NCBI RefSeq assembly: GCF_032118995.1 | Contig: NC_092653.1 | Span: forward strand, 21,533,202-21,597,201 | Length of the DNA stretch: 64,000 nucleotides | Direction: 5' to 3' | From: Asterias amurensis | Lineage: Eukaryota; Echinodermata; Asteroidea; Forcipulatida; Asteriidae | Shown here: one piece after another, positions 13,209 to 26,458 of the stretch | Layout: each line of letters begins with the position of its first letter | Position numbering within the stretch: the stretch's first letter is position 1 | Position numbers and translations under genes: made by a program | The notes under the pieces: generated by a model | Told to the model about the DNA's origin: nothing | The model's database searches: none | Seen by the model: the letters and a program-made list of their open reading frames with translations, nothing else

Positions 13209-13865
13209 ACCTCATCTCCAGCTTTTTACTCGCACCTGTACATAATTCTATCTGCACCTGACACAAATTCTTGTTGCCTAAGTCAACACATGTGCTCACA
13301 CGCAGTGCGTACATCTTCAACCATTTAAAGGCTGCACTTTATAAGGAAGAAGGAAGAAGAAGAAGCATGAACCTCACATGGGTAACCTGCTGATGACAAC
13401 AAATCTTTAATCGCAGTAGTAGGTTGACTTGGATCATGCATTGTAACTTTACAATAGAGGTTTCTGCTGTCCTTTTGTGCATTTATTTCATAGTACATCA
13501 TTAAATGATGTAAAAATAAAATGTAGAACAAACTTTTAACCAATCAGTTCCAATTTCTCCTACGTACGACATGACAACAAATACAGTCAAAGTCAAACTT
13601 CAAACTGATCAGTAAAAAACGATGCCCGGAAGTTCATATATTAATTGGCATAACAAGTAGTTAGACTGGCGTATACTTACAAACCATTGTTGTCGACATC
13701 ATGGAGGCTTTAAGGTAGGTATTATACGCCAATACTTAAAATTTAAGTGACCCGGTTGGTTCTGTCATATCATTTCTGTTGATGATCGATCAGCGCACAT
13801 GGAACTCCCGGGGAAAATGTAAACAAATCTTTCATTGAACTCTGGAGGGCGCCCTTCACGCAATC

Positions 13866-16800
13866 ATGGCAGACGACAATAACATGGAAGTAGGTGTCGA
13901 GAAGTGCGGGTTTAACCATTTCGTTTTCCTTCCGACGGAGGTTATTTCCCTTATATTAAAGAACACTGAGCTCAGCTTTAGTGATGTTGTCACTTTTGGG
14001 AAAACTTGCAAGCGTTTTGTTGAGATTACAAGTGACAACGAGCTGTGGAAAGTTAAGCTGTTCACACGGTAAATATTTTCGGATAACGTCACAACAAACG
14101 AGAGTACTTGTTGGGCGCAAACTTCAGTCCTCGCGCAAACTTTAGCCTCCGCTTAGCGCGCAAACTTGATGGCCCAATTTAAATTTGTGCACGCATGTTT
14201 AAGCCTGCGCACCAGATATTCCACAAAAATTTAAAGCCTTGCGCAAATTCGGTTCTGTCAAAACGGCACCATCAAATACCATTAAGGTTTGGGAATGTTT
14301 TAATTAAAGTTAAACAGTCATGTTTGGTGTTAAAAACAAGTCCACGTTCTTCGAAAGAATAGGATGACATTTATTATGACAATCATTAAAAGTGATATCT
14401 ACTTTTAATACCATTTAAGCTTACTGTTACAAAATACAAGTCGATACTAAAAAAATGAAAAATCCCATCAAACTGTTTTGGCTTTTATAGATAACGTTCC
14501 GTATGGGACTATGGTGCCACCGCTTTTTCACTCATTTTTACAAAAATGGGATATCTCATTGAAGCAAATTAGATACTATTTCCTATCAAATGAAAAAGCA
14601 GTGGCGCCATACGGAAACTTTCCGCAAGTTTGAAGCCTTGATAGTACATTTGTTGCACAAAGATAGTTGCGATAACGTAACCCTCCTCCCGACGGCGAAG
14701 CCGAACGTAACCCTCCCCCCCCCCCCGACAGCGAGACCGGAGGGTTACGAGCCATGCTAGAACGGCAAACGGCAATCTTGTCCAACACACGTACAATTTC
14801 GACAGCTAGTCAACAGATTTGCTCCATTTTTCCACTTCCGAAAATCATGACACAAATTCTAGGAACACGATCGTAATCCTCAATGTCTAATGAACACTCA
14901 AAACACCATTGAGAAAATATTTTTGAAGAAAAAGGACAAAAACTTACCAGATCCCAGAGGGAAACAGTCACAAATTTGGAACCTGCCGCATCATTTGTTT
15001 TTTGACTTCCCGATATGTTCAACGCTTTATTTTTTTGTCACCAAGTCCTGAACCGTAGGTACCAGCCTATTGGATTGACGAAATGCCAAGCCGCGGCCGA
15101 GTTGGACTAAACCATTCTGTGAAAGGGGCGTTACAAGGCAGGAGGGTTACGTTATTGCAACTAGCACGGAGACTGCATTGCAAACAATAAATCAAATGGG
15201 AATAGTTAGTATCTTCTCAGTGCAACAAATCGTATGTTCTTTTTGTATGACAAAATTTAAACTTATACAGTTTATTCAGACAAAAACAAAGCTCCTTTTG
15301 TATATTCTAGCTCAATTTCACTGAAAGTTTTTCATACGACCGTCACCTTTGCGCTAACACAACAATACCATCACACATTTAGTTATAATGTTTTCATGAT
15401 TAATAAAGTTCTGCTGACCTGTCTTCATTTTTAGGTTTAGCTTAGACCATGGAGGTAGAATTAGACCTACATGCTTGACTGAGTTGAAAATGAATGCGGT
15501 GGATACTGAAAATAAAAAAAAAATAGTCCAAATGTCATGCAAACACATTGACACCTTGTGAAATCTCATACAGATTAATCGTATTCATTGATTAATCGCA
15601 TTCATTGATTAATCGCAGATTAAAACTAATTGTATCTCTTCCTGAAACTAAGTCCTACTTCTGATTTACTTACAGCTGGCCAAGTCTCCTCAAGTCAGCC
15701 AATGAGACAGATCCGACCCCAACCTGGCTAAACCTATGCAAGAAACTCTACCCAATACCAGCCAAAGTCAATGATGTCATTATGGGTCTATCGGCTAAAT
15801 GTTTTCACCAGGATGAGGTGTCGTACTGTAGCTTCCGTCAACTCAAGGATCTCTCAGCAAATGGATTGATGCATCACCATCTAGTGATCAACACACTCAT
15901 GAACAAAGTGTTTGATGAAGACGAGTAAGTTGCAGTACAGTTTTCTTAAAGGTCTATGTACTTTTTGCAGGACAAGAAACACATGTCCACAGAATTACAC
16001 TAAACTTACACAGTTTGAAGATAATGATAGTAGAAAGCTTCCCTGAAAATATTGCTTGCTGAGGTGCCGTAGTTTTTGAAAAAAAAATGAGTAAAACAAT
16101 GTCATGAAAATTATTTTAGCATGTAAAAATGTTTTTTCATTACATTGTTTTACTCATTTCTCAAAAACTACAGCACACCAGCAACTAATATTTTAAGGTA
16201 CACTTTCTACAATCATTATCTTGAAACAGTGTAAGTTTAATGTAAATCTGTGGACATTGTGTTTTGTGTTACAAAAAGTACCCAAATACTTTAAGAGTGA
16301 TTACCAAATGAATCACGAGCTTTCAATAGTTTAAAGTACTTTTTAACAACATTTCACTTCAAAGTATAAATCCGTTTGAATGAAATAGTTATTCCAGTCC
16401 AAATAACTTAATTTGCACTGCTTTCCTTCCTAGGGATAAGAATCTGACAGAGAAATACTATGCAAAGAAAGCTTTGAGGTGTGTTCACCATTCCCATATG
16501 AAGCAAGAATGGTGGAAATATATTGCTCTACCGATTGAACAACAGTCTCTCTTAGAAGGTAAATTTGTTAATACCCTCCTACTGTCTGACCATTCGATAT
16601 TCATAAATATCTCAGACAGTTTCGCTATTCCTATTGGTTAAGAGCGCGTCACGTGGGTGTGTATAAACCTTTGTTTATGACTGGTAAAAAGTGTTAATTC
16701 ATGGGTGTGACACGCGACCTTGCACCTGTTCTTATAAGACAGTTTCATCATTCCTATTGGAACGGCTGAAACAGTTGTGCCGTGCACAGCATACCCTTAT

Positions 16801-19800
16801 AAGGAGTTGTTTACCCGAGGGCGGCGGAGGGCTTTACCATTTCATAGCTGGAGGGGTGTTGTGTTGAAAGAAATCATTTAAGAATAATAATTTTTTGAAT
16901 TATTTTACTTTTTCACCAAAAAGTGATGATGTTTCTGACCGAAAAAGGTATTTATGAATGGGAATCAAAGTGTGTTGAATCGGTTTTCAACTAGTGGTTT
17001 AAACCCGCCGAGGCCTGGTTCTTTAAAATTTACCTCGACTTCGTCTCGGTAAAATTATCAAGAAAGAGGGCCTCGTTGGGATTAAACCACTAGTTGAAAA
17101 CCTCTTCACCACACATTGATTCCCTTATTTAAAGACGCTGGACACTATTGATAATTGTCAAAGACTAGTCTGCACAGTTGGTGTATCTCAACATATGCAT
17201 AAAATAACAAACCTGTGCAAATTTGAGCTCAATTGGTCGTCGAAGTTGCGAGATAATAATGAAAGAAAAAACACCCTTGTCACACGAGGTTGTGTGCTTT
17301 CAGATGCTGGATTTCAAGACCTCAAATTCAAAATCTGAGGTCTCGAAATCAAATTCGTGGAAAATTACTTCTTTCTCGAAAACTACGATACTTCAGAGCG
17401 AGCCGTTTCTCACAATGTTTTATACTATCAACAGCTCTCCATTACTTGTAACCAAGTAAGTTTTTATGCTAAAAATTATTTTGAGTAATTACCAATAGTG
17501 TCCACTGCCTTTAAGAATGCTATATAAACCTTGCCATTTTGGAGTATGATACCATGTTTGTCAACACAACATACTCTTTGTTGGGTGTCATGGCCGAACG
17601 GATCAGAGCACGGGACTCAAACTCTGGTGTTTCTGTTCAGCAGAGTGTAAGTTGATACATGTGTCCCTGAGCAAGACACTTGACTATTTATCAATAATTG
17701 CTTCTCTCCACCCAGACATAAATAGATACTTTTGAGGGCAGAGATGGTGCTTGTGATTTATTTAGCCGAGTATTTCATTCATTGCACAGGCTGTATACTC
17801 CCCAGGGAGCTGAGATGGTTTCGTTTTGAGGCGTCCTTCGGATGTCAAAAGTGCTATATAGACAACTGGTTATTATTATTATTATTGTTCTCATTTGTAT
17901 GGGTAACACAAAATTAATATTCTTTATCCCCCATGCAAATTTAATATCTATTATAAATCGTTGCAGAACCTGCTGCTAAAACATGATTCGAACTGCCTCT
18001 AGCTACTGGGCAATCTCAGTGGTCTAGTTGATAAGATACTGCTCTAGAATTGCAAGGGTCGTGGGTTCGAATCCCACCCGACCGAATAATATGCCTTTTG
18101 ATATTTTTTCACAGGACTCGGGGGAAAGTACTCAGGAGTATACAGTGCTAACACACATTCATAAATACCTAAGACAGTTTATCTATTCTGATTGGTCGAG
18201 AGGGCATTACGAGGTGTTGTTTGAACGGATGATATAACACCAGTAAGAAATGTTAGAACATGGTCGTGACATGCACGCTTGCACCTGTGCGTATTAGACA
18301 GTTTCTTCATTCCTATTGGTCGAGAGCAACGGCTGAAACAGTTGGGCAACATCCGACGCGCACAGCATCTCCTTATAAGGAGTTGTTTACCCGAGGGCCT
18401 CACCATTTCATAGCTGGAGGGTGTTGTGTTGAAAGAAATCATTGAATAATTATAATTTTTGCATTTATTTTACCTTGTGACCAAAGGTGTTGATGTTTTT
18501 TGACCGTTAAGGTATTTATGAATGGGAATCAAAGGGTGTTGAATCGGTTTTCAACTAGTGGTTTTTAAACCCGCCGAGGCCTGGTTCTTGATAATTTACC
18601 TCGACTTTGTCTCTGTAAAATGATCAAGTCCAGGCCTCGGCGCGGGTTTAAACCACTAGTTGAAAACCTCTTCACCACACATTGATTCCCTGATCTGTGT
18701 ATGGGTAAAAAATTTAACATTTATTATAATTCTCATTTTCGTTTTCTTTCCATGTTGACTCTATAGGTGCATTGTTATTTGAGAAATGGTATAGTCCATT
18801 CAGAATCGTAGACTGTGATAAAATAAGGTCAGAGGTCACTGAGATAGCCAATCAAGGGAGGAGGAAACTGAAACCTGAGCATCCCTGTTACCATGGCAAT
18901 ATAGAAGGTAAGGCATGACTACTTGCCATCAATTTTAGGTCTCATAATTCAAACGTAGTCCTACATCTTGCAGAGTGACGGACATGAGCGCTATATAGGA
19001 AGCCACAATTATTATTATTATTTAATTGTTGAATGGTAGAGTATTTTGTTCAAAAACACTTGAAATGGCAGCACCTGTCTAAGGCCGGATCTGAATTGGC
19101 GTTTACGACTATGGCTACGGCTGGAGCGCAGCGTCATCATTCATTGAAGTATAGGACGCCCTTACCAACACCCCTGGCAACGGTCGTAGTCGCAGCCGTA
19201 GCCATCAATTCGAACACGGCCTAACATGCATCAAATTTACATAAAGAATTACAAAGACACAAAGAAAACAAAGTTGACTGAAATAACAGTAAGGCCTACT
19301 CATCCACAAACCAAAATGGCGTTTCAAACCCATAAAGAGCTGCTTGAGCACAAACAGTAGCTAAGCACAACAACATTATGGGGTGTCTAAGATTAGTTCA
19401 GAGATGTAGTCGGGAGTGAGACGATGTTTAGCCTTGAACGTGAGTAACATGAGCTTAAACTCGATACGGTCCTTGGTAGGCAGCCAATGCAGACGGTGAG
19501 GATTATAAGTGATGCGCTCATTAAATAATAATAATAATATCCGAGTCATATAGAGAAAGTATCTACCAAACAAGGTACTCACGGCGCTAAGTATATACAA
19601 ACTTTCAGAAAGATAGGTTATTGAAGTTATGAATTCTGAGACCCAATTATGTAGCACCTTATATAAGGGTTTATAAGGTGCTACGGAGCATACGGCAGCC
19701 ACAGCCAGGAACACCGGGGTGAACCCCTTCTCTTTTTCGATAAGTGCAATGGGTTCTTGTACATGCGTCACACAACACATGGGACAAATGGCTTTACGTC

Positions 19801-22800
19801 CCATCCGAAGGACGAAGCAATGGTTAAGTGTCTTGCTTTTAAAGGACACAAGTGTCACGGCTGGGGATCGGGCCGCTAGGCGGGCAGCTCTGTTTTGAAT
19901 GCGCTGAAGTTTATTCAACTTGGAATCTGGTAGACCATAAAGAAGACTATTGCAGGAGTCTAATCGGTATGTATGGTGCATGGCGCATGGTAAAAGCATG
20001 ATGGGGGGTTCATCCAAGAAGTGTCTAATTTGGCCGATATTTTGTATGACTGTCATAGCAGCTCGGCATGAGACAAGTTCGTGCAACAAGTGTGTTTTTT
20101 CTTTCATTATTTTCTTGCAGCTTTGATTACCAATTGAGCCCAAATTTTCACAGGTTTGTTATTTGATGCATATGTTGGGATACACCAAGTGAGAATACTT
20201 GTCTTTGACAAATTACCAACTGTCATGACTGTGTCCAGTGCTAGTTATGAGAGTAATGTATTCACAGGTTTGTTATTTGATGCGTATGTGTGGATACACC
20301 AAGTGACAATACTGGTCTTTGACAATGGACCCTTCCCATGAAATATGCTAATTACATTCACGCATGCGTACAGACCCTGTTGGTTGGCAAACGCCATAGA
20401 GTTGTGCACTGAGCAGACGCGCGATCGCGTCTGCGTCACGCAGCCATTAGTCGAGTACAAAACAGCGCGATGTTCCCTCATTTTGCCAGCCAAAACGTTA
20501 GTGCGCACGCGCTATGTGCAATTTACATATTTCATGGGAAGGGTCTATTACCAACTGTCATGACTGTGTGCAGCGCTAGTATTGAGAGTGCTGTATTTTC
20601 TTGATGTACTTTTAGGTGCAGTTGAGATGACGCCCGATCAATGTTATGAAGTCTTTGATGCAGTTAATGAGGTCATGTACAAAGAGATGGGATTCAAAGG
20701 AAACAAAGACGACTACTACAACAAGAACAATTCCTTCATGTCTAAGGTGCATTTTTAGATGTCTAGTTTTTGGACTGTGGAATATTCCCCACCCATGTAG
20801 CCCTATATAGGACTCTTCCTCTGTACACAGATACAGAGTCCTAACTATTTAGGCCCGTTTCTGGGGCGGAAAACTTTCTCAAATCTTACCTGCAACAAGC
20901 CACTAATTTCAACAGATTCACATTCTATGGTGGCATACATTTTTCTGCGGTGGGTTCTGGTCGTCATATATTCCTCACAAGTCCTTCATTTTCGTGAAAT
21001 AATGCAGCTCCCAACGTTAAAAAATTCCCGTTTTGATCGTTTTCTCACAGTGTTGTCTGCTGCCGTGACGAGCATACGCGTATACATTCGCGTGCAAGAG
21101 GCATGATGCAAGATGCATGAATTCTTGGTCACTGTATCTGGACTGCACAGCGTTAACACGCAAACGCAACGCAAGATTTGCGCATTGTGCGTCTTGCGTA
21201 CACACGGCAGACTGAGAGAGTACGAAAAAAAATGGGAATTCCTAAATGTTGGGAGCTGCATTATTTCATGAAAATGACGGGTTTGTGAAGAATATATGAC
21301 GATCAAAACCCATTGCAGAAAAATAGATGCTGCCATGGAATGTGAATCTGTTGAAATTAGTGATTTCTTGCAGGTAAGATTGAGTTATGAAGCTTTGAAA
21401 ATTTTCCGCTCTAGAAATGTACCCTGATGTCCAGGACATCACTGTAGTATAATACGAAAGTGTAAGGCCGCCAGGGCTACCACACATGCAGCTATTGTGC
21501 AGAAAGAAATACAGTATGTTGGTGGGAATTGACGCATTACCCACCTACAGTAGTACAGTGAACTGTGTACTCTGGCAATTCCAATGTTGGTTTCATGTTT
21601 GGACATCATGGCCTAATTTCATAGAGCTGCTTTTAAAAGCATAAAAAGTTGCTAAGCACAACAAATTATATGCTTTCTAGAATAAGGCCATCAGCTTAGA
21701 CACCATTTTACATGTAGCAATTGTTATACCTCTGTACAAATTGTGAAGTTTGATTGGTCGAGAACCAATCACGTGCCGTGCAACAAATACGCATGTATCA
21801 TGGCTTAAGATGTGCGCTTAGCGTAATGCACAGCGCGCCAGGTAACATGAAAAGTGATGTACACCGGTGTACATCACCTTGATCGTTCCCACCGTTGGTC
21901 GATTTCCAGCGCTGTACGAAACACACGCGGGTTCGAGGGAACAGGTGAAGAATTGTTTCTTATTCGAACTGTTCGTCTGCTTATTAAACCATGATTAAAC
22001 TATGCATTGCTCCGTCTTAATAATGTTTGAAGATGACAACAGAACTTCGAGAAGAGGAATAACAACGTTACCAAGGTATAACAAAACAATTGTTGCACGC
22101 TGTGACTGGGGTCCATGGGTTTTGTTCACCCTCGGTGGAAAATGGCACCCTCAGCTTCGCCTCGGGTACCATTTCCCCCCTTGGGTGTACAAAACGCCAT
22201 GGATCCCGTCACAGCGTGCAACAATTGTATACTGGTATCCTGCTTTGTTTTGCCTAGTAGAGTCCAAAATTAGCTCCAAATTCCCACTGCATTCACATTT
22301 GCAGGAAGTTTGAACCAGGCTAAATGTCAGAATTAAAGTACATTTGTGTTAAGTAACTTTTGCCAAATTGTCCATACTGATTAGGTGATGACAACTAAGC
22401 TTGGTATTCCCATCACGCTATGCATTCTCTACCAAGCTGTTGTACAGAAACTTGGTGTCGTCTTGCGCCCTGTCAACTTCCCTGGCCATTTTATGCTTAG
22501 TTGGAACTACACATCGGAGTGAGTATAAAATAGTCGGCCTGCACAAAATTCCAGATAAATTGTCCTTTGTTTTACTGAAGTTTAAAGGCAGTGGACACTA
22601 TTGCTAATTACTCAAAATAATTATTAGCATAAAACCTTTCTTGGTGACGAGTAATGGGGAGAACTTGATGGTATAAAATATTGTGAGAAACGGCTCCCCC
22701 TGAAGTGCCATAGTTGCCGAGAAAGAAGTAATTTTCCACGAATTTGATTTCGAGACCTCAGATTTAGAACTTGAGGTCTCGAAATCAACCATCTAAACGC

Positions 22801-25800
22801 ACACAACTTCGTGTGACAAGGGTGTTTTTTTCTTTCATTAATATCTCGCAACTTTGACGACCGATTGAGCTCAAATTTTCACAGGTTTGTTATTTTATGC
22901 ATATGTTGAGATACACCAAGTGAGAAGGCTAGTCTTTGACAATTACCAATAGTGTCCACTGCCTTTAACAGGCTTTGATGACATTTTTATTGGTTTGTTA
23001 AACTTGTACCGAAAATCGGACTTATAGTTTTGCTATGTGGATTTAGGGGACTTGTCGTTATTAGCGTCACTGCTGCTCCGTTTCTCACAATGTTTTATAC
23101 TATCAACAGCTCTGCATTGTTGGTCACCAAGTAAGTTTTTATGCTAACAATTATTTTGAGCAATTACCAATAGTGTCCAGTATCTTTAAAGGGATATTGT
23201 TGTATGGCCCAATGACCGGGGGTGGATTTCACAAAGATTTAAGACCAGTCTCATCTCGAGCTAGGGGGGTTATCCATCCTAACTTATTTATAGGACTAGC
23301 CTTAAGTTTTTAATTACTCCTAGAGAGTCTAAGACTAGTCCTACATGTAAGTTTGGTGTATTTTATTTTTTTCCAGGACGAACGTGGGCCCATAATTACC
23401 CCACGTTCGTCCTGGAAAAGTCGCCTATTTCATTTTCCAGGACGAACATGTGCAGATGTTTACCCACGCTCCACCTGGAAAAAAATATAGACACATCGTC
23501 ACGTTAGCCTTCTCGTGGTGACGTCAGTGCACCTCGGGCCAGCCCCAAGAGCCCCGCTTGTGGATAGGGTCACTTGGGGGTGACCCGAGGTGCACTGACA
23601 TCACGACGAGAAGGCTCACATGATGATGTGTCTGTTTTTTTTCCAGATGGAGCGTGGGTAGACATCTGCACACGTTCGTACTGGAAGACCAAATGGGTGA
23701 CTTTTCCAGGCCGAACGTGGGGTAATTATATGCCCACGTTCATCCTGGAAAAAAAAAATGCCACATCGGGTCGACCCAGGGAAGCTAATTGAATGCACCC
23801 TTTGTAAAATCGACCAGTGTGGCACTAATGTAAAGTGCATTGGTATGATTATTGTAAAATGCACTATATAAGCACTAGCTATTATTGTTATTATTATTTA
23901 TTTATCTTGATCCAAACTGCAGTGGTTTCAAGGAGACGCCTACAATCTTATACATCGATGCGTTCAGGAAAGGCAATGTGATGACAATGGCAGAGACACT
24001 TATGCAAGGTTTAGGGCAACACGGGTTCAACCCAGACTACTGCCAAACCTGTGCACCGTCTGATGTGTTCAAACGAATGGCAGCTAATATAATGCACATC
24101 AGCAGTCAGATGATGCACCATGACAGGTAGTTGCTTTTTCTTGAGACTTGCTACTTTAGTGTATTGATCAATAAGCCATTTGTGTGTGAGATTTTATTAT
24201 TATCAATATAAACCACAAAGGAAACTGACTAGGTAAATTTTCAATTTTGGTAATTGTCAAAGACTAGTCTTCACAGATGGTGTATCTCAACATAAGCATA
24301 AAATCACAAACCTGTGAAAATTTGAGCTCAATCGGTCGTCGAAGTTGCGAGATAAGAATGCTAGTCAGTGGTCAATCACGGGTCGACTAAATGTGTGCTC
24401 TCGAACTGGCTCCAAGCTGCGAAAGTTTACAAACCTAGTGATTGAATGATTGTATATAGGATTTGAGGCATTGCATTGTTAGGTATTAATATATATTTGG
24501 TTTGCAGTAACACCATGTGTGTGTCTACTTGCCAGGTAGAGTTTGTTCTTTAGAGAACTGTCATGCTTTTTAACTACTACCCGGGCGGAAGGTATAGAAT
24601 ATTGGCCGGGACTACTACTTTACTTATAAGATCTTAATTAACTGCACTACTGCAGAGTCAGGTCTTGAATTGTTCTCAACGTTTCAACTAGCTTGCTCTA
24701 GTCATTGTCATGAGACTGAAGAGATAAGAGAGAAGTGGGCTTACTTATTGAATGATTGTATATGTACATTGTGTTTCAGTGAGACGTATAGTTTGTACGG
24801 AGAGGAATTGCATGCCGTTCTTAAACCAGAGGATTTTGAGACAGTGCTTCAATGTGTCAAGGTCTACGTACAGCGACGAGTGCATTTTTTGGAGGTAAAA
24901 AGAAAACCCTTAAAGCCATTGGACACTTTCGGCACAGAAAGAAAAAAAATGTTCACAGATTTACAAATAACTTACAGGGTTTACAGAAGGTAATGGTGAA
25001 AGACTTCTCTTGAAATATTAATCCATGAAATGCTTCACTTTTTGAGAAAACATTAAAACAATTATCAATTCTCGATATCGAGAATTACGGATTTATTTTA
25101 AACACATGTCATGACATGGCGAAATGTGGGGAAACAAGGGTGGGTTTTCTGGTTATTTTCTCCCGACTCCGATGACCGATTGAGCTTAAATTTTCACAGG
25201 TTTGTTATCTAATATATAAGTTGTGATACACAAAGTGTGGGCCTTTGGACAATACTGTTTACCGAAAGTGTCCAATGGCTTTAAGGCAAAGTTAGCCTTT
25301 TGTTTTTGGTTCAACTCAAAAAAATTTAAACTTAAATGTAATCATTGTGAAGACTTTAAAACTAACCTGTGAATATTTTATTTCAAAAATTATAAGCTAG
25401 TAAAAACTTATTAGCATGTTGGGAATAGTGGCTATCATTATTTAGTTAACCACCCTGTATTTGTAGGGTGTCATGGCCGAGTGGTTTAGAGCATCAAATT
25501 CATGTTCTTGTGGCTACGTTATCGGAGCGTGGGTTCGGGTCCTGGTCGTGGCACTTGTGTCCTTAAAGGATTTGGGTACTTTTTGTAACACAAAACACAA
25601 TGTCCACAGATTTACATTAAACTTACTCCGTTTGAAGTTGTGATACACGCAGTGTGGGCCTTGGACAATGCTGTTTACCGAAAGGGTCCAATGGCTTTAA
25701 ACAAGATATTTTACTATAATTGCTTCTCTTCACCCAGGGGTATAAATTGGTACCTGCGAGTGTAGAGGTTGATATTATGAAAGAAAAAGCCTTGGAGCAC

Positions 25801-26366
25801 TACAGTTGCCCAGGTTGTATACTCCCCTGGGAGATCAAAAAGATTAAAGGAATGTTACAGGCCCAATGACATGAGCCCAATTTCATAGAGCTGCTAAGCA
25901 CACAACTCTGCTAAGCCTGAAATTTCTGTCTTGATAAAAACAGGATAACCAGCCAAATTTCCACTTGATTTTCAGGATAAGCAAACAACAGCTGAATACC
26001 AGTAACAGGCAATATGCAACAAATGGAAATTTAGTCGATTCTGTTTTTATGTAGGAAGAAATTTCATGCTAAGCAAATTTGGTGCTTAGCAGCTCTATGA
26101 AATTGGGCCCAGGGGCAGGGCATTATAGTAGAAAGCACATTGAGACGGTTGTTGTGAAATGCGCTATATAAGAGTTAGCTATTATTTATCATATATAAAA
26201 TAATAAACCACAAGAGTTAGCTATTATTGATATTATTTGTATTTTACTCTTTGCAGTCGTTGGAAATGATACGTGAGATTCGACCACAGACTAACCGAGA
26301 AGCAAATGGTGTGCGGATTATGACAGGCATCATACAAGAAACCATGCAGCAAGAAGAAGCAAGACA

Positions 26367-26458
<92 letters not shown>

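Noticed and set aside
13856..14092. Minus-strand frame over the F-box exon
   Set aside because: Shadow of FBXO21 exon 1, which is supported by family sequence and a correct splice phase.
19376..20143. A 255-codon host gene on the minus strand
   Set aside because: It is a mosaic of LINE RT pieces, an antisense SINE and a MITE end.
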